Part shown: piece after piece, positions 30,677 through 41,772 of the stretch
Layout: every line of letters begins with the position of its first letter
Position numbering within the stretch: position 1 is the stretch's first letter
NCBI GenBank assembly: GCA_039654915.1
Contig: CM077595.1
Location: 46,779,501-46,843,500 of the forward strand
From: Aquilaria yunnanensis
Lineage: Eukaryota; Streptophyta; Magnoliopsida; Malvales; Thymelaeaceae
DNA length: 64,000 nucleotides
Direction: 5' to 3'
Notes under the pieces: model-generated
Databases searched by the model: none
The model's input: only the letters and a program-made list of their open reading frames with translations
Told to the model about the DNA's origin: nothing
Translations under genes and position numbers: made by a program

Positions 30677-32043
30677 TTCGGTACAAATAGAAAATGTACC
30701 CCGAAGTGATAATGCTCAAGCTAACTCCTTGGCCAAATCTAAGGAACCCAGCGAGGTACTAAAGCAACCTAGCACAGAACTGATGTGCATAGCACCCTCG
30801 GGGGAAGGATGGCGAGATCCCATCAGGAAGTATCTAGCAACTTCATAACTCCATGAAGACCCTAAAGAGGCCGCAAAAATATAGAAGTGCTCGGGAAGGT
30901 ACTTCCTCATTGGAGAAGAACTATACAGGCAAGGGTACACGAGCCCCCTACAAAAATGTGTAGGCGAAGATGATGTCAAAACAATACTTGAAGAAGTCCA
31001 CGAAGGAGCGTGTGGCTCCCGTATAGGAACAGATGCCCTTGCTGGGGTATTATTCCGCCAAGGTTACTTTTGGCCTACCTTGAGGAAAGACGCAAGGCAG
31101 TTCGTCCGAAGATGTGACAATTGCCAAAGCCATGCCAACATCCAACAGTTACCTTCGGAAAGAATAAACTTAGTAGATTATCCTTGCCCCTTCGCCGTAT
31201 GAGGCATTGACCTCATCGGACCTCTTCCAAACGCTCCTGAATGAGTAAAATTCTGCATAGTCGTAGTAGACTACTTCACCAAGTGGATTGAAGCGAAGCC
31301 ACTGCATCAATCTCGGCGAAAGATGCCCAAAAGTTTGTATGAAAGAACATTATATGCTGATTTGGCATACCGAGGGTAATAGTGGCCAACAATGGAACTC
31401 AGTTCACAAACAGAGGTTTCCAGGAATTCGTGACCGACCTTGGCATAAAAATGCATTTTGCTCCAGTACCCCACCCTCAAAGTAACGGCCAGGTCGAAGT
31501 ATCCAACAGGACAATAAAAGATGGCTTGAAGAAGAGGCTAAAAGAGGCAAAAGGGAAATGGCCAGGAGAGCTCCCAAGCGTGTTGTGGAGCTACCGTATG
31601 ACTCCCCGAAGAGCTATGGGGGAAACCCCTTTCTCGCTCGTATACGGGACAGAGGCCATTATCCCCATTGAGGTCATACAACCTTCGATAAGAATACAAG
31701 TATTCGACGAAGAAGGAAATAATGTCGGCTTGAGGACAAAACTAGACCTAGCCGAGGAACATTGTGAAATGGCCGAACTAAGGAGGAAAGCTTTCCAACA
31801 AAGAATTGCTGATGCTGCTAACATACGTGTAAGAAGAAAAGAAATAAAAAAAGGTGACCTTGTTCTTCGAAAGGCTGAATTTGAGCCGTGAAAGCCATCA
31901 CAAGGGGTACTTCGGGCAAACTGGAGTGGACCTTATTTGGTCCTCGACGAAGTCTGCCCCGGGGTCTACAAATTGGGTGATACCGAGGGAGTAGAGTTGA
32001 AAAACACTTGGCATTCGGACTCTCTGAAAAAATTCTATACTTA
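30665..32043 (+). pseudogene. TE9 pol remnant: end of additional RNase H and integrase
   Basis: It starts with VQIENVPRSDNAQANSLAKS, then a linker, the zinc region (EEVHEGACGSRIG; CDNCQSHA), a core with GIDLIGPLPNAP and DYFTKWIEA, a frameshift near 31310, ANNGTQFTNRGFQEF and NGQVEVSNRTIKDG (31382-31891). After a TGA at 31889-31891 comes the C-terminal region ending in LKKFYT with a stop at about 32041-32043. The second acidic core residue reads Asn (ANNG) instead of Asp, so integrase is dead even apart from the stops. 32044-32376 is spacer without a gene. Confidence 0.85.
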
Positions 32044-34073
32044 GACATTTTTTCAGAAGGAAAACTTGTAACTACTCCTCCCCGAAGTCGTAAATGAAAA
32101 TACAAGGCAAATATGGTCGTGTTACTAAAGGAGGGTTCCTTAATGTTTACTAACTCCCCGATGGAGTCTAAAACCTCAGCAAAGAATACGGGAAAATTTT
32201 AAGATGGCTCTTTCCGAAGTATAAGCGCGGACCTTTGCTAAAAATATATACTTAGAATTATGCTAACTTCTGAAGAATCATATTCGAAAGGAAGAATGGA
32301 GATTGAAGAAAAAATCTTCATTAAAAATCTCAAGCAAAGTACAAAGGAGCAGGACTACAAAAACGAAAGAAGAAGCCTAAGGCTGAGCAAGCGCAGTCGA
32401 CGTCTCTTTGGCGTCATCGTCTTCAATTGGCTCAGTCGGAGGTATGGGCTCGGCAGGTGGAAGATTGAGAAACTCTGGCTTAGACCATGCCCCCCTGGTC
32501 ACTTCAGGAAAATCCAGAACGGACAGGTGGGAGAGGTCGTGCTTAGGATACCGAAGAAGGACCTGATGACGCGCCAAGCAAAAGTCGTCTTGGTAAGAAC
32601 CTTCGTCATCTGGTCAAACTGATCCTTCCCGGATCTAATGGCTGACAACTCGACTGTAAGCTCAGCAATCTTCCCCTCTAGCTTCTTCTTCTTCTTGCTT
32701 TTTGCCTCCTTCTTCAAAGAGTTGACCTCGGCCTGAAGCTCGGCATTCAAAGCAAGCGCCTTCGTTAGGTTCTCACCATCTTGAGCGTTCGCCTTCCGAA
32801 GGGCCTCATTCTCTGAAGAAAGAACGGCGCACTTTGAGCCAAGGTCCTCGACCATGGCTATAAAGCCAAGAATGAGTTCCTATTTGCTCGCCGCAAGATC
32901 GGCCCGAAGATTCACAACGTCCTCCCTGACAATCTTGTTGAGCTCGCCATATTTGAGGACGTACTTGGCACAAAACTCCTTTGTTTCGCGTAGAGAATCT
33001 TTGGACCGAGAGTGGGATTTTATTTGCTTCACCGCCCAGGCACAGAAGTACCCGCTGTATGCCAAAAGCTGCAAAAAAGGGGCCCCCGAATGAATATTAG
33101 AAGAATGATAGAAGCTTAGAAGGAAAATTTTTCTAAGTAAAAGGGAACAAAGGACTACCTAGGCAGCATGCTCAGTCATCCTCGCGGCGAGGATCTCTTC
33201 GTTAGGACATTCGGCAACGAGGGACTGGAATGTAACATTTGTCATCATCCCCGTCGCCATCTGGGGAGCCATCAGCTAGCTATCTTCAGAGAACAAATTC
33301 ATGTCCTCTGTGAAAGTCCAAAAAGGCTCCCTCGACACCTTATCCTGCGGGATCCACTTTTCCCGAAGAGCCCTTCGATGGGCGTGAGCCTCCATCCAGG
33401 GAGCAGCTGGCAGGTCCTCTGCAATATCACGCCGAAGTTTCGTCAGTATGTCATCCCTTAGCCATTCATCCAAAAAATCGTAGATGCGAAAAATACTAAG
33501 ATTTGTAGAGGAATGGCTAACGAACCAACCTGGTGGAACTTCGGCAACATCATCCTCAGACTTGCCATCCCGGACTTCGCCAGGAACATTCTTTCCCTTC
33601 CTCCTTCTGCTTTCTTCGAGCTCCTGAGCAGACCTTTGCTCGGCCAGAGCCTCGGAAATGAGAACGGGTCTGAGGGTCGCCCCAAGAAGGGCATGTTCGG
33701 AAGGAAGGTCCACAGAGGTCGGAGAAAGAACAGGGGATTGCTCCTGCACTTCGACAACGAATTCGAGAGGAGGAATTGCAGCCTTAACCATCTTGGACTT
33801 AGAAGGCCCACCTAGATATTATATTGTAGACATATGTCTAATTAGACATACTAATCCAACTCTAATTCTCTATATATAACCCACATTTTAATAAATAAAT
33901 TGACTAATTTGCCCATGACTAAAACTCACCCTAACTCTTGAAAACTCACCTCTGTCGCCGTCACCATCGCCGCCGTCTTCTCCTCCGATGAACCACCGCC
34001 GCCACCGCCATCTCCTCCTCCAATGACCACCTCCAAATCTTAGTCATCATATCTCACAGTTTCTCGGTTCCGG

Positions 34074-34350
34074 ATCTCGTCGGATCTCGTTGTCACCCGC
34101 CGGATCTAATCGTCACCCGCCGGATCTCATCGATCACCTCTCGAATCTCGTCATCACCGCCGAATCTCGTCGATCACCTGTTGGTTTTTGTCGTCACCTG
34201 CCGGATCTCGTCGATCGGCCACCGGATCTAGTCGATCGGCTGCCGGATCTCGTCCTGACCCGCCGGATCTCATCGTCACCCGCCGGATCTTGTCAATCGG
34301 CCGCCGGATCTCATCGTCACCTGCCGGATCTCGTCGATCACCCGTCGGAG
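34074..34350. repeat. GC-rich minisatellite in TE10
   Basis: About a dozen imperfect units of roughly 20 to 24 bases built on CACCCGCCGGATCTCRTCG follow each other. Open frames on both strands (34090-34434, 34154-34414) are products of the repeat and not genes. The stretch just before (33955-34030) is a run of CCGCC-rich triplets. Confidence 0.7.
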
Positions 34351-34429
34351 CTTGCTTCTGATCGTTTCCTCCAAGCGCATCCTTGTTGCTTCCGAACAGC
34401 AAAGGTGTCTGCAATAGAATGTAAATGTG

Positions 34430-35060
34430 TCTAATATAGTATGTGGAAGTGTCTACAAAGTTATATAAGACAAATTATTGTATGGTTAAATTAAAAGTGT
34501 CTAAAGTTATGAGAATAAGTGTCTGATTGAATATTGTAAAATGTCTAAATAAACATGTAAAAGTGTCTGAATAAAAAACGACAGAATTGCTGAACAAAAA
34601 ATGACATAATCAACTTGAGAATAAGTGTCTGATTGAATATTGTAAAATGTCTAAATAAACATGTAAAAGTGTCTGAATGAAAAATGACTGAATTGCTGAA
34701 CAAAAAATGACAGAATCAATTTGTGAACAATTTATTATATTTAAAATATAATAAAAAAATTGTCTGAATCAATAAGTAAAATTGTCTAATTGAATATTTA
34801 AAAATGTCCAAAGAAATATATAAAAGTGTCTGACTAAATAACTTATAAATAAATTGTTATCTTTAGAAAATAAATGTCTAAAATAATTAAAATAAGTGTT
34901 TGACTAAATATATAAAAGTGTTCAAATCAACATGTAAAAGTGTCTGAATATTTAAAGAAATGTTCAAATAAAGGTATATGATTCAATGTCTAAAAAAATG
35001 TCTAAATAAAAATTTAAAAATGTCTAAACTACAATAGAAAAATGTCTAAATAATAACAAA
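34430..35060. repeat. AT-rich TGTCTAA/TGTCTGA repeat region of TE10, with a 106-bp tandem duplication
   Basis: The words TGTCTAA and TGTCTGA occur more than 20 times in one orientation. The same word begins each half of the terminal palindrome. Within it, GAGAATAAGTGTCTGATTG at 34511 and 34617 starts two adjacent units of 106 bp that are nearly identical. Repeats of a terminal word inside a DNA element often are transposase-binding sites; that role is inference here. Confidence 0.7.
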
Positions 35061-35063
35061 AGT

Positions 35064-35750
35064 GTGTACACAATAACAAGAAAACAAATTTATTTCTTTT
35101 TGGAAAAAAATGAATGCTTTCATCTGCCCAGTGCCTCCTCCATCTCATCCCTTTCATCTCTTCTTCGCAGCCCTCCCTCCCTCCAAAGCCACTGCCCTCA
35201 ATCGCTCTCCCCCCAGCCCACCCTCCCTCCCCACCCATTCCCCTCACCCGTCTGCCTCGTCAGCCTTGCCTCATCGTTCCCCTCACCTCACCGTTTGTGG
35301 CTCCTTGGTTTCCTTGCCATTCCCCTCACCCGGATCTCGCGATGTCGTTCGTTTATCGCCATTCTGTCGGTCACCGTTCCTCTACCTTCTGGATCTCGCG
35401 ATCACCGTTCGTTTGTTGATTTCTTTGCCGTTGCTCAATGTTTGGCATTCCTCGACCTCGCCGGCGTAAGCACGAGCGGCGGCAACGGGCTTGGAGTAAG
35501 ATTGAAATCGAGGGTCACGAAAGAGATTCGTGAAATACTGAAATCTGATTCGCGAAACAAAGAAGCGAAATTCGAACCCCTCATCCCCGACGCGGTCCAC
35601 AATTCACGAAACAAAGACGCCAAATCCGACAGAACGATTCGCGATGTCGAGCAGCAGAAAAGAGGGAGGACTGGGGGAGAGCGTTGTTCGAACGAATCGA
35701 TGGGGGCGTCGGGGATGAGGGAGTTCGATTGCAGAATCCAGAGGGTCTAA
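35064..35750 (+). other. GC-rich block of TE10 with a 228-codon open frame (not recognised)
   Basis: The frame is Ser/Pro/Leu-rich in its first 110 residues and charged after that (KSRVTKEIREILKSDSRN). No domain is recognised. The sharp change from AT-rich repeats to GC-rich DNA could mean a captured host fragment, as in Pack-MULEs, or just low-complexity sequence. Other frames here overlap on both strands (35382-35600 minus, 35110-35469 plus), so coding is not supported. The block ends near 35770 before the right terminal region. Confidence 0.35.
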
Positions 35751-37182
35751 GCGGTGGAGGACGAAGCGTCGCTAGGAGTGCAGGGGCGTTTGAGGAGAGA
35801 TAAATTTGAGGGCAAAATTGTAAAATAGCAACTATGTCTAATTAGACATATGTTCATATTATCCATGGTAAGGCCCACCGCCGGTCATTTTCTTCCTCTT
35901 GAAAGGCGCTTTCTTGTGCGTCTGCTCCCCCCTCTCAGCCTGACCAAGGAAAAGGGACTTGTAGAAGTCAGCAGATTGATCGCCCATCTCTGCGAAAGGA
36001 CAAAACATCAGTGTAAGCCTAAAAGGGTGAACAGATATCAAACCCTTTGCAAAGTGACTTACTCTCGGCAAAAAACTCATATAAAATTTTGCCCCGAAGG
36101 AGGATGACTATCGAAGCCTTCTTCCTCGAAAGAACGGGCACGGGCATACCAGGGTCACTCTTATACGCATTCACCACCCCTAGTTCCTGAAGGACCTCCT
36201 CGGTCATGAGGTCCCACTTGATGGGAAAAGGGTAAAATGAATGCGGAGGGACCTCGGGGTCCCAGTCTGCCACAGCTCAAATAAGTCTATCGAACTTATC
36301 GAACTTGGTAAGCAGCACTGGAGTTAGGAGCTTCCGAGGATCGATGACGTCAATCTTCAGGGTCCCTGAAGCCCATCTGATCAGCACGTGGCTCCAAGAC
36401 TTAAGGACTTGAAAAAAGAAAAACTTCTTCTGCCACCCTCGCCAACTGTCCTTGTTGTCGACGGTAAAAGTAAACTTCTTACTCCCGGACCCTCGGGAAA
36501 GTAAGAAGTAAAAGCCACCCTTCAGGACCGGGTGGAGTTTGTAATACTGCATGAAGAAAATAAAGTAGGGGTTTATCTTAAATACCCTACACATGCAGAG
36601 GAAAGAGTCGTAGTAAGAATAAGAATTTGGAGGGAGTTGATTCACCGCAATCCTGTGGAACTTACAGAATTCGCATATCATGCGATGAGGGGGATACCAA
36701 AGACCGGCCTTTAGCTGAGTGCGGTAAACGGTGATTTCGTCCGAATGGGCATGAAAACCATACAAACCCTGAAAAGGTAACCTCGGGACTACATAAGAGG
36801 AAAGGTAATACTTCGTCAACTTCTCCAAAGTGGTACAGCAAGGATGAGACTCGAGAGGGAGAAAGCTCTCTAGAAAAGGCCGGACAGTCATCAACGAGGT
36901 CGAGTTTGACAGTTTTTGAAAGAAAAGAAGGACGACTTCAGGAAAGAAGGAAGAAGGGAACAAAAGTGCTTCGGAAAAGCAACCTCAGAAGGAAAAGCAC
37001 TACAAAAGGGGACACCCACCTAAAGCTTTGCCGAAATTCGGTGTTCCTGAATGTCACCGTAAAAGTTGCCGGAAATCGCCCCACTGTAGAAACCGTCACC
37101 GGAAGAAGGAAAAAGACAAAAGAAAGCTCCAGAGCAGATGAGAGCAAAGGCAAAGAGTGAGGCAAAAATGAAGCGAGAGGTG

Positions 37183-37190
37183 CTTATATA
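37183..37190 (-). promoter_or_regulatory. TATA box of the TE9 antisense gene
   Basis: TATATAAG read on the minus strand, about 220 to 300 bases upstream of the candidate starts (36963, 36891), as in TE5. The stretch 37191-37630 between it and the PPT is spacer. It has no G-box as clean as that of TE5. Confidence 0.5.
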
Positions 37191-37630
37191 GACCGAAGAG
37201 GGTAAATAAAACGTCGTCATTATTATCCCTCGAAGATGCAACGGCCTCATTATTACTCCTCGAAGGCGAAGAGATGCAGTTAGTGTGACTGGCATAACTA
37301 TTTTGCCACCCACCAGCGACCACATGTCAGCCAACGCGAATACCTAGGGCACGCCCCTCTAACATCGTGAAAATCCAGGCACGCTTATCCATAACTGACA
37401 TGTCTGACCAAAGGATGCGACGGTTCACAAACCCGCAGCAAGAAAATGAAAACAAAAGCCACACGCGCCTCGAGGACACCCAAAGAATTGGGGAAGGAAA
37501 CCTCGGCTATGAAAGGTCTTCTGGAGAAAAGCAATTTCTTGAGTAGAGTTCCGACCACGAGCTCAGCAAAAAAGACTTCCTGGGAGCATAAAGCCGAAGT
37601 CTCCGCTTTGACTTCCCGGGAGGGGGCATG

Positions 37631-38455
37631 TGATAGCCGAGGTGCCCATCACCCTCCGAACCCATAGGTTCGGACAAAGCACCAACCTCGGAGGAGAAAC
37701 CACCCACCACAGAAAGAAGGATGTTCGACCTCCCAAATCCGACCTCGGCAATTCTCCGTTCCAGGAGACGACAGTGCCAGCCTCAGGGGGACGATTAAGC
37801 CATCCTCGGAAGTAAGGGTGTCCCTGAGGAAAGTCACCCTCGGGAAATATACTCCTGCGATACTAACGAAAGCTCGGAAGATGAGTCTTTCTCCGAAGAG
37901 GTCTCTTCTACCAAAAGGCACCTCGGCAGTACGACATAAGCAATTAAGGAGCCTCTGACACATCCCTGACACGCCACTCCCGGACATGTTCTGACACGCC
38001 GCTTGCAGGGACACTCTTGCACGCCACTCTCAGGTCACCTAGGCTCCTAGCCCTGCGGCCTATGACCGGATGGGTGTCACCTCATCCCCCAAAGACGTGG
38101 ATCGCATCCCACCGAACACATGTCACGATCTGAGACGGCCACAAGAGGAGAACTACTACTGTTCACCCCTTTATAAACATCCGAAAAACACCCCAGGTAA
38201 AAAAGGAAGGAAGTCTTGGGTACACGAGAGTCCATACTTTTCTGCTATCTATTACCTCCATATCTCCCCAAATACTGACTTGGGCGTCGGAGGCTCCTCC
38301 TCGGAAACGCACCCCGGGGACCTCCTAACCTCTGTCTTCTAAGCATTTCAGGTACCCTCCCCTGGGAAACCTTCTCCTTAGGTGCTCTCCTCCACCGGAA
38401 GTCCCCCTCGCTCCTACCATGCTACATGACCAAACTGCCACCGGGCACCACAACC
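37631..38455 (+). repeat. TE9 3' LTR, 3' end lost
   Basis: It follows the PPT (GGGAGGGGGCATG) and starts TGATAGCCGAGG, the counterpart of the TE5 LTR end. TATAAA lies at 38172-38177. Near 38340 it shows the CTAAGCATTTCAGGTACC block that corresponds to the TE5 LTR. The sequence then changes into Athila pol near 38455, before a proper ...CA end can be found. Frames inside (37649-38014 minus and others) are shadows. Confidence 0.7.
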
Positions 38456-40231
38456 TCTTGAAAAAGAAGATGAAAGTGAAGATGACTGTATCATTGGTGA
38501 AATTGAAGAAAATTATATCGAAGAAGGGAGTACTTCTGATCCTCTTGAAAAATGTTTAGTTAATTCATTTGAATCAAGTATGCAAATGGATCAGGATACT
38601 TTTAACATATCTGCATTAGTTGATTCTTCATAGGTGGAAGGAAACACACATTGGAAATCGAAAATTGAGGAGTTGGAAAAACCTAAAGTTGAAGAGCAAG
38701 ATGAAATACCCACACCAGAGTTGAAGCCATTGTCCAAAGAACTGAAATATGCATTCCTTGGAGAAAACTCTTCCTATCCGGTGGTAATTTCATCTACTCT
38801 CACATTTGAGCAAGAAGGTAAGTTGATTGAGTTACTTAAAAGGCATAAAAGTGCAATTGGATGGACATTAAATGACATAAAGGGCATTAATCCCTTAATT
38901 TGTTCACATAGAATAAATTTAGAGGATAATGCTAAATCCTATCAACAACCTTAGACAAGACTCAATCCACACATGAAAGAGGTTGTAAGATCTGAAGTTC
39001 TCAAATTACTTGATGTAGGAATTCTTTACCCTATCTCTGACAGCAAATGGGTTAGTTCAACCCAAGTGGTTCCAAACAAGTCTGGCATTACAGTGGTGAT
39101 AAATGAAAAAGGTGAGTATTTACCAACTCGAATAACATCTAGTTGGAGAATGTGTATTGATTATAGGAAATTAAATCTTGCCACCAGAAAAGATCATTTT
39201 CCATTACCTTTCTTGGACCAAATTTTAGAAAGAGTAGTAGGATATCCATTTTATTGCTTTCTTGATGGCTACTCAAGTTATTATCAAATTCTCGTAGCTC
39301 TTGAGGACCAAGAAAATACCACATTCACATGTCCTTTTGGAACCTTTGCATTTAGACGCATGCCTTTTGGACTTTGGAATGCCCCAGCAACATTTCAAAG
39401 ATGTATGCTGAGTATTTTTAGTGACATGATTGAAAAATATCTTGAAGTTTTCATGGATGATTTAACCGTTTCTGGAAATTCTTTTGATAATTGTCTTGAA
39501 AACTTAGAAAAGGTTTTAAAAAGATGTGAAGAAAAAGGTTTAGTACTAAATTGGGAAAAATGTCAATACATGGTCACCTCTGGAATTGTTTTGAGTCATG
39601 TTGTATCTTCCAAAGGAATCGAAGTTGATAAAGCAAAGGTGGAACTCATTGCTCAGTTACCATCACCTAAAACTGTTAGAGAAATTTGCTCATTTTTGGG
39701 ACATGCAGGCTTTTATCAAAGGTTCATTAAAGGGTTTAGTGAAATATCTAGACCTATTTGCAACCTCCTTGTGAAAGATGTTTCATTTAAATGGACTCAA
39801 GAATGCCAAAATTCTTTTGATAAGTTAATTAGCCTTCTAACATCCTCTCCAATCATGCAACCCCGGGACTAGTCCTTGCCTTTTGAGGTAATGTGTGATG
39901 CTGGTGATTATGCTGTTGGTGCTGTTTTAGGACAAAGAAAGGAAGGTAAGCCATATGTAATTTATTATGCAATTAGAACTTTGAATAATGCACAAATGAA
40001 CTACACTACAACTGAGAAAGAACTACTTGCAGTAATATTTGCATTGGATAAATTTTGTTCTTATCTAATTGGTTCAAAAACCATTGTTTACACCGACCAT
40101 TCTACTGTCAGGTATTTAATGTCAAAGCATGATGCTAAACCAAGGCTGATACGCTGGATTTTATTACTTCAAGAATTCAACATTGTGATTAAGGATAAGA
40201 AGGGCACCAAAAATGTTGTCCCTCAAGGCTG
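38456..40231 (+). pseudogene. TE8 pol: RT and RNase H (Athila), few lesions
   Basis: The frame begins in the acidic region before RT (ESEDDCIIGEIEENYIEEG), passes stops at 38631-38633 and 38952-38954, then carries RT with WRMCIDYRKLNLATRKDHFP and the catalytic FMDDL (about 39454-39468). RNase H follows after a TAG at 39870-39872: [31 protein letters not shown] and [10 protein letters not shown]. It ends at the stop 40230-40232. The enzymes would copy RNA to DNA. Sequences to the left belong to TE9, so protease is absent. Confidence 0.88.
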
Positions 40232-40329
40232 ATAATAGATTCAACAATTGAGGCTGCACCCATAAATGATTGTGTTTCCTGATGAATTTTTATTTTTTAT
40301 CACTATAGTACCATGGTTTGCTAATATTG

Positions 40330-41593
40330 TCAATTTTTTGCTAACAGGACGGATGCCAGCTCAATAGAGTGCCCAAGATAAGAAGAAATTTCTATATGAG
40401 GTGAAAAAATTTTATTTCAAATATTGTCCTGATCAGATATTCCGGAGATGCATACTTGAAAATGAGGTAAAAACTGTTATTGAACTTTGTCATTCAGAAG
40501 CATGCGGGGGGCATTTTTCATCAAAGAAAACAGCTGCAAAGATTTTGCAGTCTGGATTTCACTGGCCCCCTTTGTTCAAAGACGCACATGTATTTTGCAA
40601 AGCATGTGAAAATTGTCAGAAATTAGGATCAATTTCAAAAACAAACATGATGCCTTTGACTCCTATCCTTGTCATCGAAATTTTTGACTGTTGGGGAATC
40701 GATTTCATGGGACCATTTCCACCATCATTTAGATTCGTGTACATTTTAGTTGCAGTAGATTATGTTTCAAAATGGGTAGAGGCAATTCCGTGTCCAAATA
40801 ATGATCATAAAATTGTGATTAAATTTTTTAAGGAAAATATTTTTAGTTGATTTGGGATTCCTCGGGCCCTAATAAGTGATGGGGGAACACATTTTTGTAA
40901 TAGACCATTTGAATCCTTGTTGAAGAAGTATGGAATCACACATAAGGTTGCCACCCCTTATCACACACAAACAAGTGGACAAGTAGAATTAGCAAATAGG
41001 GAGATAAAACAAATCCTTGAAAAAACAGTCAACCCAAATCGAAAGGATTAGTCTTCGAAACTAACCGATGCACTTTGGGCTTATTGCACTGCTTTTAAAA
41101 CATTACTTGGCATGTCTCCTTATAGGGTAGTTTATGGAAAACCTTGTCATTTGCCTATGGAACTTGAACATAAACTTTATTGGGCTATTAAAGCTTTGAA
41201 TTCAATCTCAATGATGCTGGTGTTTTGCGTAGGTTGCAACTAAATGAGCTTGAAGAGTTGAGAAATGATGCATATGAAAATTTGAAAATATATAAAGCTA
41301 GAACCAAAGCTTTTCATGACAAAACAATCTTAAGAAAAACACTTGAGGTTGGTCAAAAGGTTTTTCTTTATAATTCTAGACTTCATATATTTCCTGGAAA
41401 ACTGAGATCTAGATGGAGTGGACCTTTTATTGTGAAACATGTTTATCCTTATGGGGCCATTGACATTGAAAATCCTAAAAATGGTAATGTGTTTAAAGTA
41501 AATGGACAAAGAGTTAAATCATTTTTCGAGAATCATGATTTTTTGGAAGAAGTAGTTTATCTCAGTGACCCTCACAATGATCATGGTAAGTAA
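40330..41593 (+). pseudogene. TE8 integrase (Athila), with stops and one frameshift
   Basis: Zinc region: HSEACGGHFSSKKTAAK and CKACENCQK. Core: [20 protein letters not shown] and [14 protein letters not shown], so the three acidic residues are present. There are a TAG at 40848-40850, a TAG near 41050 and a frameshift near 41215. The C-terminus is 41225-41593 with [14 protein letters not shown] and [18 protein letters not shown] overlaps the end (41586-41591), so a splice donor right at the pol stop is possible. Confidence 0.85.
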
Positions 41594-41772
41594 AAGTAAA
41601 TATATTTTCTCTTCTTAAATAGTTTTATTTTAAGTTTCACTTTTTTCTTACTTTGTTTTTCGTCTTTTCCCGGTTAAGTGGTAGATACGGTACTCCGTGG
41701 CTTTCAAGTCGGTTGTTTCAGTTTCCCATAATAACTGATTTCTTTCTCTCCTCTCTCAATTTTTTTTCATCA

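Larger units (their letters stand above)
33813..35869. mobile_element. TE10: putative non-autonomous Mutator-like DNA element
   Basis: AAGGCCCACC occurs at 33803-33812 and again at 35870-35879, exactly bordering an insert that splits exon 2 of the TE9 antisense gene. A 9 to 10 bp target copy suggests the Mutator superfamily. The ends are inverted: TAGATAT... with the 18-bp palindrome TATGTCTAATTAGACATA at 33833-33850, matched by the same palindrome at 35833-35850 and ATCCATGGT at the right edge. TTTGCCC-like words lie further in on both sides. No transposase is seen. The interior holds a GC-rich minisatellite, TGTCTAA-type repeats and a second GC-rich block. The superfamily is an inference from target length. 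Confidence 0.65.
32377..36891 (-). pseudogene. TE9 copy of the antisense spliced gene, interrupted by TE10
   Basis: Exon 1 runs 36891-36063 (an ATG at 36963 is also possible), with MICEFCKFHRIAVNQLPPNS and GSGSKKFTF. The donor GTAAGT and acceptor TTTCGCAG delimit intron 35990-36062. Exon 2 starts MGDQSADFYKSLF and is split by TE10 at 33813-35869. EPFWTFTEDMNLFSED follows. A later intron is 33069-33158 (donor GTAGTC, acceptor TTTTTTGCAG). The last exon has LLAYSGYFCAWAVKQ, a long coiled coil (about 33000-32620, heptad-like, KKKKKLEGKIAEL) and a C-terminal block with ARHQVL and LNLPP. Lesions include TGA 36277-36279 (Arg in TE5), TAG near 33270 and TAG at the exon end near 33160. Function unknown. 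Confidence 0.7.
30665..38455 (+). mobile_element. TE9: Tat-lineage fragment inside TE8, itself interrupted by TE10
   Basis: It runs from the end of the additional RNase H through integrase (to 32043), the antisense gene (32377-36891, minus), a PPT and a 3' LTR from 37631. The left part (5' LTR, gag, protease, RT) and the end of the 3' LTR are missing. There are no terminal repeats or target copies at the borders with TE8. The outline equals the 3' half of TE5 in opposite orientation. Confidence 0.8.

Noticed and set aside
34090..34434. Open frames on both strands in the CCGGATCTCGTCG repeat
   Set aside because: The minisatellite has a unit length that keeps frames open; the proteins are simple repeats without a domain.
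35833..35850. Palindrome TATGTCTAATTAGACATA as a possible transcription terminator
   Set aside because: It occurs at both ends of TE10 at the same distance from the edge, so it is part of the element ends; there is no T-run or gene end next to it.
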